A stretch of DNA of 64,000 bases from Cynocephalus volans. Lineage: Eukaryota > Chordata > Mammalia > Dermoptera > Cynocephalidae. Under the pieces are notes generated by a model that made no database searches, was not told where the DNA came from, and saw nothing but the letters and a program-made list of their open reading frames with translations. Shown one piece after another: positions 1-12,119 of the stretch. How positions within the stretch are numbered: the stretch's first letter is position 1; every line of letters begins with the position of its first letter. The translations under genes were made by a program, and so were the position numbers. The stretch covers positions 163,533,869-163,597,868 of the forward strand of contig NC_084463.1 of NCBI RefSeq assembly GCF_027409185.1, given 5' to 3'.

Positions 1-333
1 CATAGTCAAATTGGCAAAACTCAGAGAAAAGAGAGAATCTTAAAAGCTGCAAGAGAGAAGCATCAAATCACCTATAAGGGAGCCCCAATCAGGCTAACAT
101 CAGACTTTTCATCACAAACCCTAAAAGCTAGAAAGGAATGGGATGATATTTTCAAAATACTAAAAGACAAAGATTGCCAGCCAAGAATACTCGACCCTGC
201 AAGGCTATCCTTCCGAAATGAAGGGCAAATAGTATATTTCTCAGACAAACAAAAACTGCGGGAGTTCACTACCACACGACCACCCTTACAAGAAATCCTC
301 AAGGGAGTACTGGGTTTGGTTCCTGAAAAATAA
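1..333 (+). pseudogene. L1 ORF1p C-terminal part (partial, cut by window edge)
   Basis: Reading frame 1 is open from base 1 to TAA at 331-333. It encodes the C-terminal domain of the L1 RNA-binding chaperone, with recognisable blocks such as QIGKTQ, ITYKG, PIRLTSDFS, QPRILDPARLSF and the terminal PPLQEILKGVL. No stop or frameshift is visible in this part. The N-terminal coiled coil and RRM lie outside the window, so whether the whole ORF1 is intact cannot be judged. Confidence 0.9.
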
Positions 334-520
334 CTACTACTGCCATAAAAACCCAAGAAAAATCTAAACCCACTAGTATAATAAAAATGGCATTCATGAG
401 GAGAAAACAAGCTAACAAAAACACTATCTACAACCTAAGGAACCACCAAACAAAGAAACCAAACAGCAAATCAGAAAGCAAGGAACAAAAGACACCTAAG
501 ACAACCAAACAACCAATAAA

Positions 521-3500
521 ATGCTAGGAATAAATCAACACCTTTCAATAACAACTCTTAATGTAAAAGGCTTAAATTCCCCAATCAAAAGACACAGACT
601 GGCTGACTGGATCAAAAAGGAGGACCCAACTATATGCTGCCTACAAGAGACCCACCTCACCCATAAAGATTCACACAGACTAAGAGTGAAAGGATGGAAA
701 AAGATTTACCATGCAAACAGAAAAGAAAAACAAGCTGGAGTAGCTATTCTTATATCTGACAAAATAGACTTTAAACTAAAAACCATAAAAAGAGACAATG
801 AGGGACACTACTTAATGATAAAAGGACTGATTCATCAAGAAGACATAACAATCATAAATATGTACGCACCCAATGTTGGAGCAGCCAGATTTATAAAACA
901 AACTCTATTAGACCTAAAGAAGGAAATAGACACTAATACCTTAATAGCAGGGGACCTGAACACCCCACTGTCAATATTAGACAGATCATCTAGGCAAAGA
1001 ATCAGTAGAGAAACACAAGATCTAAACAAGACTCTAGACCAATTGGAATAGGCAGATATCTACAGAACATTCCACCCAACAACCTCAGAATATTCATTCT
1101 TCTCATCAGCACATGGATCATTCTCCAGGATAGATCACATATTAGGTCACAAATCAAGTCTCAATAAATTCAAAATAATTGGAATTATCCCATGTATCTT
1201 CTCAGACCACAATGGATTAAAACTAGAAATTAATAACAAACGAAACTCTGGAAACTATACAAACACATGGAAATTAAACAGCATTCTACTTAATGACATA
1301 TGGGTCCAAGAAGAAATCAAGCAGGAAATCAAAAAATTTATTGAAACTAATGAAAACAATGATACATCATACCAAAACCTGTGGGATACTGCAAAAGCAG
1401 TATTGAGGGGGAAATTTATTGCATTAAACGCTCACTTCAGAAGAATGGAAAGATGGCAAGTGAACAACCTAACACTTCACCTTAAAGAACTAGAAAAACA
1501 AGAACAATCCAAACCTAAAGTTAGCAGACGGAAAGAAATCATTAAGATTAGAGCAGAACTGAATGAAATTGAAAACCAAAAAACAATTCAAAAGATCAAC
1601 GAATCAAAAAGTTGGTTTTTTGAAAAGATAAATAAAATTGACAAACCATTAGCATGGCTAACAAAAAAAAAGAAGAGAGAAGACTCAAATAACAAAAATT
1701 AGAAATGAAAAAGGCGATATTACAACTGATTCATCTGAAATACAAGGAATCATTCGAGACTACTATAAACAACTATAAGCCAACAAATTTGAAAATCTGG
1801 AGGAAATGGATAAATTTCTGGACACACACAAGCTCCCAAAACTGAACCATGAAGACGTAGAAAATTTGAACAGACCAGTAACAATAAAGGAGATTGAAGC
1901 TGTTATCAGAAGGCTCCCAACAAAGAAAAGCCCAGGACCAGATGGATTCACAGCAGAATTTTACCAAACATTCAAAGAGGAATTGACACCGATTCTTTAC
2001 AAACTATTTCAAAAGATTGAAACAGATGCAAATCTCTCAAACTCATTCTATGAAGCAAACATCATCCTGATACCAAAACCAGGTAAAGATATAACCAAAA
2101 AAGAATACTACAGGCCGATATCCTTGATGAATATAGATGCAAAAATCCTCACTAAAATACTAGCAAACAGAATACAGCAACACATACGTAAAATTATTCA
2201 CCACGATCAAGTGGGATTCATCCCAGGGATGCAAGGTTGGTCCAACATACGCAAATCAATAAATGTGATACACCATATTAATAAACTCAAACACAAGGAC
2301 CATATGATCATCTCTATAGATGCTGAAAAAGCATTTGATAAAGTTCAGCACTCATTCATGACAAAGACCCTCTATAAGTTAGGTATAGAGGGAAAGTATC
2401 TCAACATAATTAAAGCCATATATGACAAACCCACTGCCAATATCATCCTGAATGGGGAAAAGCTGAAAGCTTTTCCTTTAAGAACAGGAACTAGACAAGG
2501 ATACCCACTCTCACCACTCCTATTCAACATAGTGTTGGAAGTACTAGCCAGAGCAATCAGAGAAGAGAAGGAAATAAAGGGCATCCAGATTGGAAAAGAT
2601 GAAGTCAAACTGTCCCTGTTTGCAGATGACATGATCCTATATATCGAACAGCCTAAAACCTGTACAAAAAAACTGTTGGAATTGATAAATGATTTCAGCA
2701 CAGTAGAAGGATACAAAATCAACACACAAAAATCAGTAGCATTTCTTTTCTCCAATAGTGAACATGCAGAATGAGAAATCAAGAAAGCCTGCCCATTTAC
2801 AAAAGCCACAAAAAATTAAATACTTAGGAATTGAGTTAACCAAGGAGGTGAAAAATCTCTATAATGAGAACTACAAACCACTGCTGAGAGAAATTAGAGA
2901 GGATACAAGAAGATGGAAAGATATCCCATGCTCTTGGATTGGAAGAATCAACATAGTGAAAATGTCCATACTACCCAAAGTGATATACAAATTCAATGCA
3001 ATCCCCATCAAAATTCCAAAGACATTTTTCTCAGAAATGGAAAAAACTATTCAGACATTTATAGGGAACAATAAAAGACCACGCATAGCCAAAGCAATGC
3101 TGAGCAAAAAAAATAAAGCTAGAGGCATAACACTACCTGACTTTAAGCTATACTACAAAGCTATAATAACCAAAACAGTATGGTACTGGCATAAAAACAG
3201 ACACAATGATCAATGGAATAGAATAGAGAACCCAGAAATCAGCCCACACACCTACAGCCATCTGATCTTTGACAAAGGCACCAAGCCTATTCACTGGGGA
3301 AGGGACTGCCTCTTCAGCAAATGGTGCTGGGATAACTGGATATCCATATGCAGGAGAATGAAACTAGATCCATACCTCTCACCGTATACTAAAATCAACT
3401 CAAAATGGATTAAGGATTTAAATATACACCCTGAAACAATAAAACTTCTTAAAGAAAACATAGGAGAAACACTTCAGGAAATAGGACTGGGCACAGACTT

Positions 3501-4347
3501 CATGAATATGACCCCAAAAGCATGGGCAACCAAAGGAAAAATAAACAAATGGGATTATATCAAACTAAAAAGATTCTGCACAGCAAAAGAAACAATTAAC
3601 AGAGTTAAAAGACAACCAACAGAGTGGGAGAAAATATTCACAAAATATTCATCTAACAAAGGATTACTATCCAGAATATATAAGGAACTCAAACAACTTT
3701 ACAAGAAGAAAACAAGCAACCTAATTAAAAAATGGGCAAAAGAGCTAAATAGGCATTTCTCTAAGGAAGATATACAAATGGCCAACAGACATATGAAAAA
3801 ATGCTCAACATCACTCAGCATCTGGGAAATGCAAATCAAAACCACATTGAGATACCATCTAACCCCAGTTAGGATGGCTAAAATCCAAAAGACTATGAAC
3901 GATAAATGCTGGCGAGGTTGCGGAGAAAAAGGAACTCTCATACATTGTTGGTGGGACTGCAAAATGGTGGAGCCTCTATGGAAAATGGTATGGAGGTTCC
4001 TCAAACAATTGCAGATAGATCTACCATACGACCCAGCTATCCCACTGTTGGGAATATACCCAGAGGAATGGAAATCATCAAGTCGAAGGTATACCCGTTT
4101 CCCGATGTTCATCGCAGCACTCTTTACAATAGCCAAGAGTTGGAACCAGCCCAAATGTCCATCATCAGATGAGTGGATACGGAAAATGTGGTACATCTAC
4201 ACAATGGAATACTACTCAGCTATAAAAACGAATGAAATACTGCCATTTGCAACAACATGGATGGACCTTGAGAGAATTATATTGAGTGAAACAAGTCAGG
4301 CACAGAAAGAGAAATACCACATGTTCTCACTTATTGGTGGGAGCTAA
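521..4347 (+). pseudogene. L1 ORF2 (endonuclease-reverse transcriptase), broken
   Basis: The length, about 1275 codons from ATG 521 to TAA 4345-4347, matches a complete L1 ORF2. The N-terminal endonuclease domain (about 521-1240) contains LNVKGLNSPIKRHR, CLQETH and [10 protein letters not shown]. The reverse transcriptase domain (about 1860-2790) includes the catalytic FADD motif in [11 protein letters not shown]. The C-terminal Cys-rich segment ([18 protein letters not shown], about 3907-3960) and the terminal [13 protein letters not shown] block are present. Lesions: TAG at 1049-1051, a frameshift at the A-run near 1665, TAA at 1776-1778 in place of a usual Tyr, TGA at 2772-2774, and a second frameshift near 2810 at an A-run. 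It is therefore a pseudogene. The low number of lesions is unlike the old L1 pieces elsewhere in the window. Confidence 0.93.
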
Positions 4348-4362
4348 AAATTAATATATAAA

Positions 4363-4376
4363 TTCACACACACACA

Positions 4377-4409
<33 letters not shown>

Positions 4410-4410
4410 C
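4363..4410. repeat. (CA)n microsatellite followed by A-run inside the L1 3' UTR
   Basis: An alternating CA tract is followed directly by about 20 A and then eight G. It lies between the ORF2 stop and the L1 polypurine stretch, so it belongs to the L1 3' end and not to flanking DNA. Confidence 0.85.
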
Positions 4411-4613
4411 GGGGGGGGAGGAAGATATAACAACCACAATTACTTGAAGTTGATATGACAAGCAAACAGGAAGGACATTGTTGGGGGGGAGGGCGGAGGG
4501 AGAAGGGAGGGAGGTTTTGGTGATGGGGAGCAATAATCAGTCACAATGTATATCGACAAAATAAATTTATAAAAAAAAAAAATAAATAATAATAATATCT
4601 TTAAAAAAAAAGA

Positions 4614-5400
4614 ATACAATGATTCTTTCTCACATGATAGCTACAACATAACCACTTTTGCTCACACTGTACACAGAATAATTACAGAAAAAATTATTAA
4701 CCCAGGTGGCTTTTCTTACTAGCTTACTAACTAGATCTTTTTGAGATTAACAGGAACTGAATCTGTGACTTGACTTCATAGAGGATGATCGCCATGTATC
4801 AGCAAACGGGCCTTTGGGGTTTCGGTAAAACAGGTATTGACAGAGTGTCCTGAGTGCCCAGGGAAAGGGACACCATGCCCTTTCTGGACAATGAGACTCA
4901 TGAGTAGGGCACAGGGCGCTTGCTGTGGGCCTCTCGTTGGAGCAAATACTGCTATTGCCCCATGTGGCCGATGAGAACACCGAGGCTCAGAGAGGGGAGA
5001 TCATTTGTCCACCATCACTCAGCGAGCGATGGAACTGGTCAAACCAGGTCACCTGTCATCGACGGTGAAGGGATTCCATGAGATAACCCCAGCACGTGCT
5101 AAACTCTCAGTAAATGCTATGTGCCATTAGGCTAGTAACATTAAAAATACAATAATTGCACTTTTAATTAAATATAAATTTAATTAAATGTATATTTCCA
5201 TTTATAAAGAAGAACAGGGGCAAGAAGAACAGGTGGGCTCATGGGGAGAAGAAGGTGCAGGTGGAGGAGGTTCTATTATGGGGTCATGGAGGGCTCCAAG
5301 GCCTGGCCTCAAGTCTTCCCTCCTGAAATAATCCCACTTTGGAGAATGTTCTCTTTGAGCATCCTGGGGTTTTAAAATTTTTATTTTATTCTATTTATTA
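4614..5400. other. Intergenic flank after the L1, with MIR-like remnants
   Basis: No gene is seen. About 4960-5060 resembles antisense MIR (gaggctcagagagggga..., then a test for antigen-like gap and ...actcagcgag), and 5085-5140 looks like a MIR 3' end (taaactctcagtaaatgct). The remainder is unassigned unique sequence. Confidence 0.45.
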
Positions 5401-5403
5401 TTT

Positions 5404-5491
5404 TGGGCAGCTGGTTGGTTCAGAAATCTGAACCCTTGACCTTGGTGTTAACAACACTGAGCTCTAACCAGCTGAGCTAACCAGCCAGCCC
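5404..5491 (-). mobile_element. tRNA-Ile-derived SINE monomer (CYN-like)
   Basis: The minus strand reads from the tRNA-like 5' end (ggctggttagctcagctggttagag-like) through the ...caccaaggtcaagggttc B-box block. It is a tRNA-only unit, with a short A/T-rich tail and no unrelated SINE body. It is diverged and slightly deleted in the middle. Confidence 0.8.
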
Positions 5492-5527
5492 CCTTAAATT
5501 TTATTTTTATTAAAAAAATTTTTTTAA

Positions 5528-5606
5528 GGCTGGTCAAGTGCAGCAGTGGGAGTGAGAAGGAGCAAAGAGATCTGGAACTGGTTGTGATCACCACTGCACT
5601 TGGACC
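5528..5606 (-). pseudogene. RNY3P: Y3 RNA retropseudogene
   Basis: The minus strand starts GGTCCAAGTGCAGTGGTG, continues with ATCACAACCAGTT, CAGATCTCTTTGCTCC, TTCTCACTCCCACTGC and ends CTTGACCAGCCTT followed by an A-rich tail. This is the order of blocks in vertebrate Y3 RNA, the about 101-nt Ro60-binding RNA polymerase III transcript. The first few bases of Y3 and about 14 nt of the internal loop (between GTGGTG and ATCACAACC) are missing. The terminal stem is imperfect. The 3' A-run and lost 5' end point to an L1-mobilised dead copy and not a functional Y RNA gene. The Y3 assignment is from memory of the human sequence. Confidence 0.82.
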
Positions 5607-5629
5607 TCCCTGGGGTTTTTCAATCCAAT

Positions 5630-6850
5630 TCAAACATTCCTAAGTAGGATAACACCCCAAGCCTTGGAGATTGCTTTCACAAAGCTGAGCTCTGGAAGTC
5701 CAGGGTGGCGGCTGCAGACCACGGGGCCTGGGGTGTGTGAAGAGGGAGAGACCGTCATAGATACACTGAGCTTCCAAATTCAGCCTCGGGCCAACCCGTC
5801 AGGGAGAATATGTTCTCTTCAGTTTCTGGAAAGACTTTCTTAAGAAAACCTTCCTTATCAGGTGAAATACCAGTTTAAATTTCAAGGTATAGGTTTGACA
5901 ACATAACAGTCTGCCCTTCAAGGGGCAGGAAAGTCATGCCTCTCCGTGAGTTTCCGTTTGTGTGCGTGGCCTCACCCTGGGAGGAGGGAAGTTCCTTTAC
6001 AGACAAGAAAACTGAGGCACGAGACACAAACTTGCTCAGGGTCACTGAGGAAGAGGGTGGTAGCGGTGGGATACAACCTTACCAGGCAGGCAGAGGCTGC
6101 TTTTAACAATTCGGTGGAATGTGGCAATCCCCCCAGTTCCTTATTTACCCAGAATCTTCAGCCCCTCGAAACCCCCACTGACCCTCATGAAGAGGCTGGC
6201 TCTGCAGCTCAACCCCGGCCTCCCATACTAGAGTCACCCAGAGAACCTGAAGAGAAGGTGGAATCAAGTAAACCGCAAGGCCTCGTGCTCAAAACACCCC
6301 CGGGGTTCTCCAGCTCTCTCTCCCTGCTGGGGTGACCTGCAGCCCACAGGCCCCGGGGCCACAGTGAGAGGTAGAAGAGGGTCATGACAGTCAAAAGCTA
6401 CTGGCACATAACTGGAGTCCCATTCGATCACCAATAAATTACTCCAGTCCATCATTATATCATCTGAAAATGTCTCCTGGCATGAGGCCACTTGGGTTTG
6501 CAGGCTTGCATTTGATGTGATCAGGCTCCAAAACCAGGAGGGGTCTCCGCAATATATGGCTTCACCTTTCCAGGCATCTGGTTTGACTGAGGTAAGAGAC
6601 ATTGTCATATCTTGCTCTGAGACTCTTTGAAGGCACTGATGTCACATTGGGTCTCCCTCACTACATAACCCACTTATTCATTCCTTTACCCTCAGCTACT
6701 GTTCCTCCTTCTCTCCACTTATGCGCAAGCTTTTCCACCTTTGGAAGGGACATTAGGTTTGACCACCGTGCGGGTCACTCCAGTTCAGATAGGGTAAGGC
6801 TGCAATCATGTAAGTACAGAGCTAAGGGGCTCTCTTGGCCACCAGGCAAT
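5630..6850. other. Intergenic stretch with no recognisable gene
   Basis: The short reading frames here have no recognisable domains and no codon support. About 5980-6080 resembles antisense MIR (cagacaagaaaactgaggca). Nothing else is assigned. Confidence 0.4.
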
Positions 6851-6863
6851 TCAGCTGCATTCA

Positions 6864-6962
6864 TTTTTTTTTTTTTTTCTGGCAGCTGGCCACTATGGGA
6901 TCTGCACTCTTGACCTTGGTGTTGTAACACTGCATTTTAACCAACTGAGCTAACTGGCCAGC
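6864..6962 (-). mobile_element. tRNA-Ile-derived SINE monomer with target-site duplication
   Basis: A T-run (the minus-strand poly(A) tail, 6864-6878) is followed by a minus-strand tRNA-Ile-like unit ending in ggccag. The element is flanked by direct repeats CTGCATTCA at 6855-6863 and 6963-6971, which is the signature of L1-machinery insertion. Confidence 0.88.
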
Positions 6963-7139
6963 CTGCATTCACTCTTAATACCAGTTTTGCCAGACGGGGT
7001 GAAGGTGCAACCTGTCCTATGAGGTCCTTCGGAATTCTGGTATAAAGGTTTTAAAAGTACAGTCATGATACCAGCACCCTCTTCCCCAGATCCACTAGAA
7101 AAACGGGAAAATCTGGCAGGGACGCTCATTAGCCCCACT

Positions 7140-8570
7140 CATGCTGAGTGTGAGCACACACTTGCGAGTGCGTGTAAGCCGGCCCCTCACCCTTTATCTC
7201 ACCCCGTCCTGGATGAGCAGTCTTCCAATTGCTGGTCCCGCTTCTCCATGGAACCATTGCTCTGAGGCTCTCTCTCCACCCACTGCTGGACATTATGGGC
7301 TGCACAGTGTTCCTTGGTCTGAAGAAGTGACTGTCAACTGTCCAAATCTGAGTGATATCTTCTGCTTTGGTTTCTCTGTAGCACTCCATTTGCATCTTCC
7401 CGTGGGTGAGTGAAGTCGGTTCAGAGTCAGTGCTTGTCCCGTCAGGACGCATGGGTAGCCCCCAGGGCACCAGCATCCGTCTCACTTGCCAGCTGTGTTC
7501 AGGGCCTTCCCACCAGCGCGCCTGCCCCAGCCATCGGCCGTCTGTCTTCCTTGCTGGCAGACAGAGTAGTTCTTGTTGGCACCTTGTGACTGAGAGGGTG
7601 CAAGAGGAACATGTCTAGATCCTGCCCATCCCTGCAGTGCCCCAGGTCCACTCAGTTCACGGGCCCAGGTGGTTGCCTCACGTGAGCACGTGGGTTCTTC
7701 TGATGGGCATCGACATCTGACTTTACGCCCCCTCAAATGTCCACAGGGTTGTGCCCCATAAAGGTGGTCCTTTAATAGGCCAGGTTTCTATTGTCCTCCT
7801 GCCTGTGTGGCCAGGTCATTGGCCACTGCCCATGAGTCAGTATAAACCTAAGCATGGGGCTTTTACCGCTGTTCAGTTCTTCCATCACTGCTAGGAAACA
7901 GCATGGAATTCCACTCCTGAGCTGACTTGTTTTCACCTTCTTTGATCAGAGTGGCGTCCTTCCAAACAGGAGGTTGTTTGCTCACCATAAGCCAAGCAGC
8001 TCTCTGTCACCAGCCAACAGCTGTATGAAGGGCGCTGTGCAAGTGACGGCAGAATCTGGCATCTCCTCGTGCAGTTTCAGAGTCAGTCCTAGGGGAAGAG
8101 TCTCCCTGCTCGTGAGGACCTCCTCTTTGCGTTCCCCAGGCAACATGTTCCTGTATAAAGCATTTCCATTTTATTATGGGACTCTTCTGGGCACTGCCAC
8201 CCCATTAGAGAGTTTCTCTGACATCATGAAACGTCCTGGGTATCTCAGCCTTCAAGATTACTTTATGTCCTTCAGTCATGGTGGTAGTTTCAGTTAATGT
8301 ATGATAGCAAGCTAGTAAATGTCCCTGAGACAGAAGTTCTCCAGTCCAAAGTCCCAGCAGTGGTTGCTGGGAAGTGCTCACAGGATGGCCCAGTCTGTGC
8401 TTCACACCACACGGGGCTATCGCAAGGACAATCTGTCTCTACGAGCACTCCAGCTTCTATTCCACACTGCGTGGGCTCAGGCTGTCTCACTGGTTCCCAT
8501 TAGGAACCATTAATTTGGACAGCATGTCCAATTAACAGTGCTTGAAGGGCAGGCCTATAATTTAACCCAA
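7140..8570 (-). mobile_element. Antisense ERVL-type internal fragment (decayed pol)
   Basis: On the minus strand around 7812-7850 the translation carries a TDSWAVAN-like motif typical of the RNase H region of ERVL-type pol. Weaker pol-like similarity continues leftward in broken frames. Frames are interrupted by many stops, so nothing is expressible. Together with the LTR at 8575-9240 it looks like an old, internally deleted class III endogenous retrovirus inserted in minus orientation. Boundaries are approximate, and the family name would need a repeat library. Confidence 0.55.
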
Positions 8571-8574
8571 TTCT

Positions 8575-9240
8575 GACACTGTCTACCTGGCGTTAGTGCA
8601 AACCCCACAGGTTAAGGGCTCAGTCCCGTAAGACTGCCCCCACTTCAGATGCCAGTTGCAAGTCGGGGCCTCCAGTACTTCTGACCAACTGGCATAAATT
8701 AGGGGCTCCCATAACCCCCTCCTAATGTTCAGTTATTTGCTAGAGCAGCTCACAGAACTCAGGGAAACTTTTACGTATGTTTACCAGCTTATTATAAAGG
8801 ATACAACTCAGGAATAGCCACATGGAAGAGACGCACAGGGTAAGGTATGGGGGGGATGGGGAAGAGGGCACAGAGCCTCCAACCCTTTCTGGGCGTGTCC
8901 CCTCCAAGCAACTCCATGTGTTTAGCAACCTGGAAGCTCATCAAATCTTGCTCAAGAATTTTTATAGAGCTTAATATTCAGTTACATCTTTCCCAGAGGT
9001 CAGCAGGTGGGGCTGAAAGTTCCAACCCTCCAATTGCTTGGTCCATCTGGTGACCTGCCCTTCCTGAGGTTAACTGGGGGGCCCAGCCTGTCCTCTCATT
9101 AGCATAAACTCAGGTGTGATCAAAAGGAGCTCTTTATGAATAAGATGACACCTCTATCACTCAGGAAATTCCAAGGATTTAGGAACTCTGTGCCAGGAAC
9201 CAGGGACAAAGACTAAATATATTTCATATTACACCACAGG
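8575..9240 (-). mobile_element. Antisense ERVL-class LTR
   Basis: The plus strand carries blocks I recognise from the reverse complement of an ERVL-type LTR: cttctgaccaactggcata, agagcagctcacagaactc, cagcttattataaagg, gatgacacctctatcactc and ggaaccagggacaaagac. The order and spacing of these blocks support one LTR of about 660 bp. It is diverged and old. The exact subfamily is not assigned. Confidence 0.6.
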
Positions 9241-11265
9241 CGCCTAATCCGCACCAGAGTTTTTATAAGCAAGTGATAACACCTTGCCAAGTAGAGCCCC
9301 CAAGAGTTGGGGTTTGTTAGGGTAGCAGAGTGCAGCTCACCCTGGTGAATATATGGGAGGATTCTAGAGTGCAGCTGGGAGAGGCTCACTGTAACATCTC
9401 TGTGGTCCAGGCTCTCCATGTATAAAATGCAAAAGATTGCAGTACCTGTGTCCTGGGGCTGTTAGGAAGGAGGTTTAGGTGAATTGGCTCAAGCTGTGCC
9501 TACCCCTGTGCCCGGCCCAGAAGTGCTCACCCAGGATCACTGTGAGCCCCTCCAGTGCACAGGGACTTTCCTTGCTCCGGCTCCCCACCCCCTGGCCCGG
9601 GAGCCCCCCAGGTGCCAACTCTGTGCTTTCTTTCTCTAGGGTGGGGCCTGCATCTTCTCACTCTTTGACCGTTCCTCTTCATCATGCTAGCTCAGTGTCA
9701 TGCTTGCTCCAGGACAGCACCCACGCAATGCGATTTTACTTTATAATGATCCCTCCATGAAGTGACCTTTGCCCCTCAAAGATCATTTCCAGAGACAATG
9801 TGATAAGGACCCTGCCAGCCCTGCTCTTTTATTACCAGCCTGATGTAGGGCAGGACCCTCACAACAGTGTTCTGCACATCCAGGCCCTGGAGCATTGGCC
9901 TGGTTCCTGGGGGAGGACCTCGTGTCTCCTGGTAGCCACCAACAGGAGGAAAGAAAGAAGGGAGCCAGATGGCACCCTTTGGGAACATGAGGCTTCCCTG
10001 GGTGTCTGTGCCAACTCCAGTCTCTGCCAAGGAGAGTTCAGTCATGGGAGGAGGAGTCTGGCAGGAAGTGGGTCGAAGGGCATCCCGCCTTCCAGGTGTG
10101 CTGCTCTCGTCTCTGTGAGCCATTGCAGCCTGTGGCCCCAGGAGTCTGAGGACCCAGGTGTGGAGATGCCATAAGCACCTGCTGTCGGACGCTGGGCCCC
10201 AGGAGCCACGTGCAACCATGCAGCCCCCTTGTAGATCTTCTTAGACAACGTTGAGCCCCACCCACACTGCAGTACACCAGTCTACATGTTTAAAGCTTCC
10301 AGAGCTGTATGTGGCTGTGGTTCCTGTAGACGTGTAGGACTCAATTTCTTTCATAAAACTCCTGGGTCATCAGCCTTGCCCTACACCAGCCTTCTGATTG
10401 TGGCCTGGGTCCCCAATGACATCTGCATTTCATCGAAGTGGCCACCCTAGCCCCCATGGGGACCAATCCCTGGCTCATCGGCAGCATGGAATGAGGGATT
10501 CCAAGAGACATTCATTTATGCAGAATGCCAGCTACATGCCTGGCATGGTAGGTGATGCTGAGTGCACATTAGTGAATAGGCGGATGCATGTCCCTGCCCA
10601 GAGCTGGCAGTCTAGAGAGGCAGGGAGGCAGACAAGAAACCACGAACATACAAATACACATTTGCTGACACCAGGTAGGGTCAGGAGGGAGCAGACGGTG
10701 ACACCAGGAGGAACCTACTGAGATGGTGTGAAAGTTGGTGAAATCACTTTGTTGAACTCAGACAAAATAAAGCTGGAAAGACATGAAGGAGGGGGGCTCA
10801 TGCCTGCTTGTCTAAGATAAGGACTGTTTCCAAGGACATCCCAAGTCCATCAGAACTCCCTTCCCATTTGTCAAGTCCTTCACGCATCTCCTGCTTTGCA
10901 CGTGCACAAGTTCTGGTGACACAGTCTATCCCTAGACGTTCTTCAGAACTGTTGTAATTCAGACACGATGCTCCAAGAAGAAAATGCCCAGTAATGGCAT
11001 CGTAATAAACTGATGGCAAATCTGACTGAACCTCTGAAACCAATGACCTCTGTTTGCCAATAAAAACTTTCTTACTTTCCTTCATCAGATGCACTCGTGG
11101 CTTGTCATGGTGTGCATTATGGATAATAATCCTATTTCCTATTCTCGAATAAACTCAACACATTTGGAGATATCTTTTTCTGTTATTTCTAGGCTAACAA
11201 TGGTATGGTCTGGGCAGCCTTATCCAAGCTAGTGAAAAGGATCAATCGCAGCTACACACTTATTT
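9241..11265. other. Intergenic stretch, no gene recognised
   Basis: Several overlapping short frames exist on both strands but none has a domain or conserved start. About 10500-10690 (tgcctggcatggtaggtgatgctgag, then ...gacaagaaacc) has the look of a decayed mammalian-wide repeat. About 10790-11100 ends with caataaaaactttcttac, which may be a decayed LTR end. Neither is firmly assigned. Confidence 0.35.
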
Positions 11266-11271
11266 CATATC

Positions 11272-11560
11272 TTATGGTTTGAATGTTCCAAAACTCATGT
11301 TGAAATTTAATTGCCATTGTGATAGTATTGTGAGGTGGGACTGGACGGATAGGAGGTGACTAAGCCGTGAGGGCACCGCCCTTGTGAATGGATTAACATT
11401 CTTGTTACGGGAGTGGGTTCCCTCGAGAGCCGGTTGTTCTTTATAAAGGAATTCTGCACTCTCCACCTTGCTCTTGCCCTCTCTCACCTTCTGCCTTCTG
11501 CCACAGGATGACGCAGCACAAAGGTCCTCACCAGATGCCAGTACCTTGATCTTGGCAGAG
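11272..11560 (+). mobile_element. MaLR-type (MLT1/MST-like) LTR fragment, sense
   Basis: The fragment starts with ttatggtttgaatgttcc and carries the family blocks aaatttaattgccattgtga, gtgaggtgggactgga, gaatggattaacattctt, gggagtgggttccctcg and ctcaccagatgccagtacc. This order matches the sense strand of ERVL-MaLR LTRs. The 3' end with the poly(A) region is lost or too diverged to recognise. Confidence 0.7.
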
Positions 11561-12119
11561 GCGGCAGGCCGATGGGAAACCACCGGCTGCCTCATGTCCG
11601 TGTTGTCCCTTTCACGCTCTCCTTCCACACCTTAACCCTTCTGCCACAGGTTGGAAGTTTTGGGGTGGCAGCAGCTTTGGGTCTTGGCCACCCCTGGCCC
11701 CGCAGAGGAAGAGCCAAGCTCAGCAGTCCAGAGGAGCAAGCCAGGGAGCCTTGGGAGATGGGCAAAGTCAAGGTGGGTGCTGGTGGGAGGCAGATGCTGC
11801 GTTCCCTTAAGGCGAGGCACGCAGGTGCTCGAGGGCCTGGTGAAGCACAGAAGGACAGGCCAGGCACAGCCCACACGGCCTCACTGGGCAGCAAGGTGTT
11901 CCTGGGAGAGCGGGCCTGGGTGAGCCAACCTGGGCGAGCTGACCAGCTGGCTGGGACGCTGGACGTGGTGGTGTGGGCAGCAGCACCGTGCCACCCTGGG
12001 GTGCCCATGGTGCTGGTCTAAGACCAGCTGCAGAGGCTGTGAGGGAACATTTGCACTCTCAAGAGTGATGTGGATCCACTTTTGCTTTCTTTCAGTCAAG
12101 TAATGCAACTTGCTAACCT

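Larger units (their letters stand above)
1..4613 (+). mobile_element. LINE-1 (L1) retrotransposon, near full-length, 5' end outside window
   Basis: The element runs in sense orientation. It has the last 110 codons of ORF1 (stop at 331-333), a spacer of about 190 bp, a full-length ORF2 region (521-4347), a short 3' UTR with a G-rich polypurine stretch (about 4411-4520) and an A-rich tail ending near 4610. A (CA)n tract followed by an A-run (4363-4410) sits just after the ORF2 stop. ORF2 is broken by three in-frame stops and two frameshifts, so this copy cannot be autonomous. The few lesions over 3.8 kb suggest a fairly young, lineage-specific copy. The 5' boundary and target-site duplication cannot be seen because the window starts inside ORF1. 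Confidence 0.95.
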
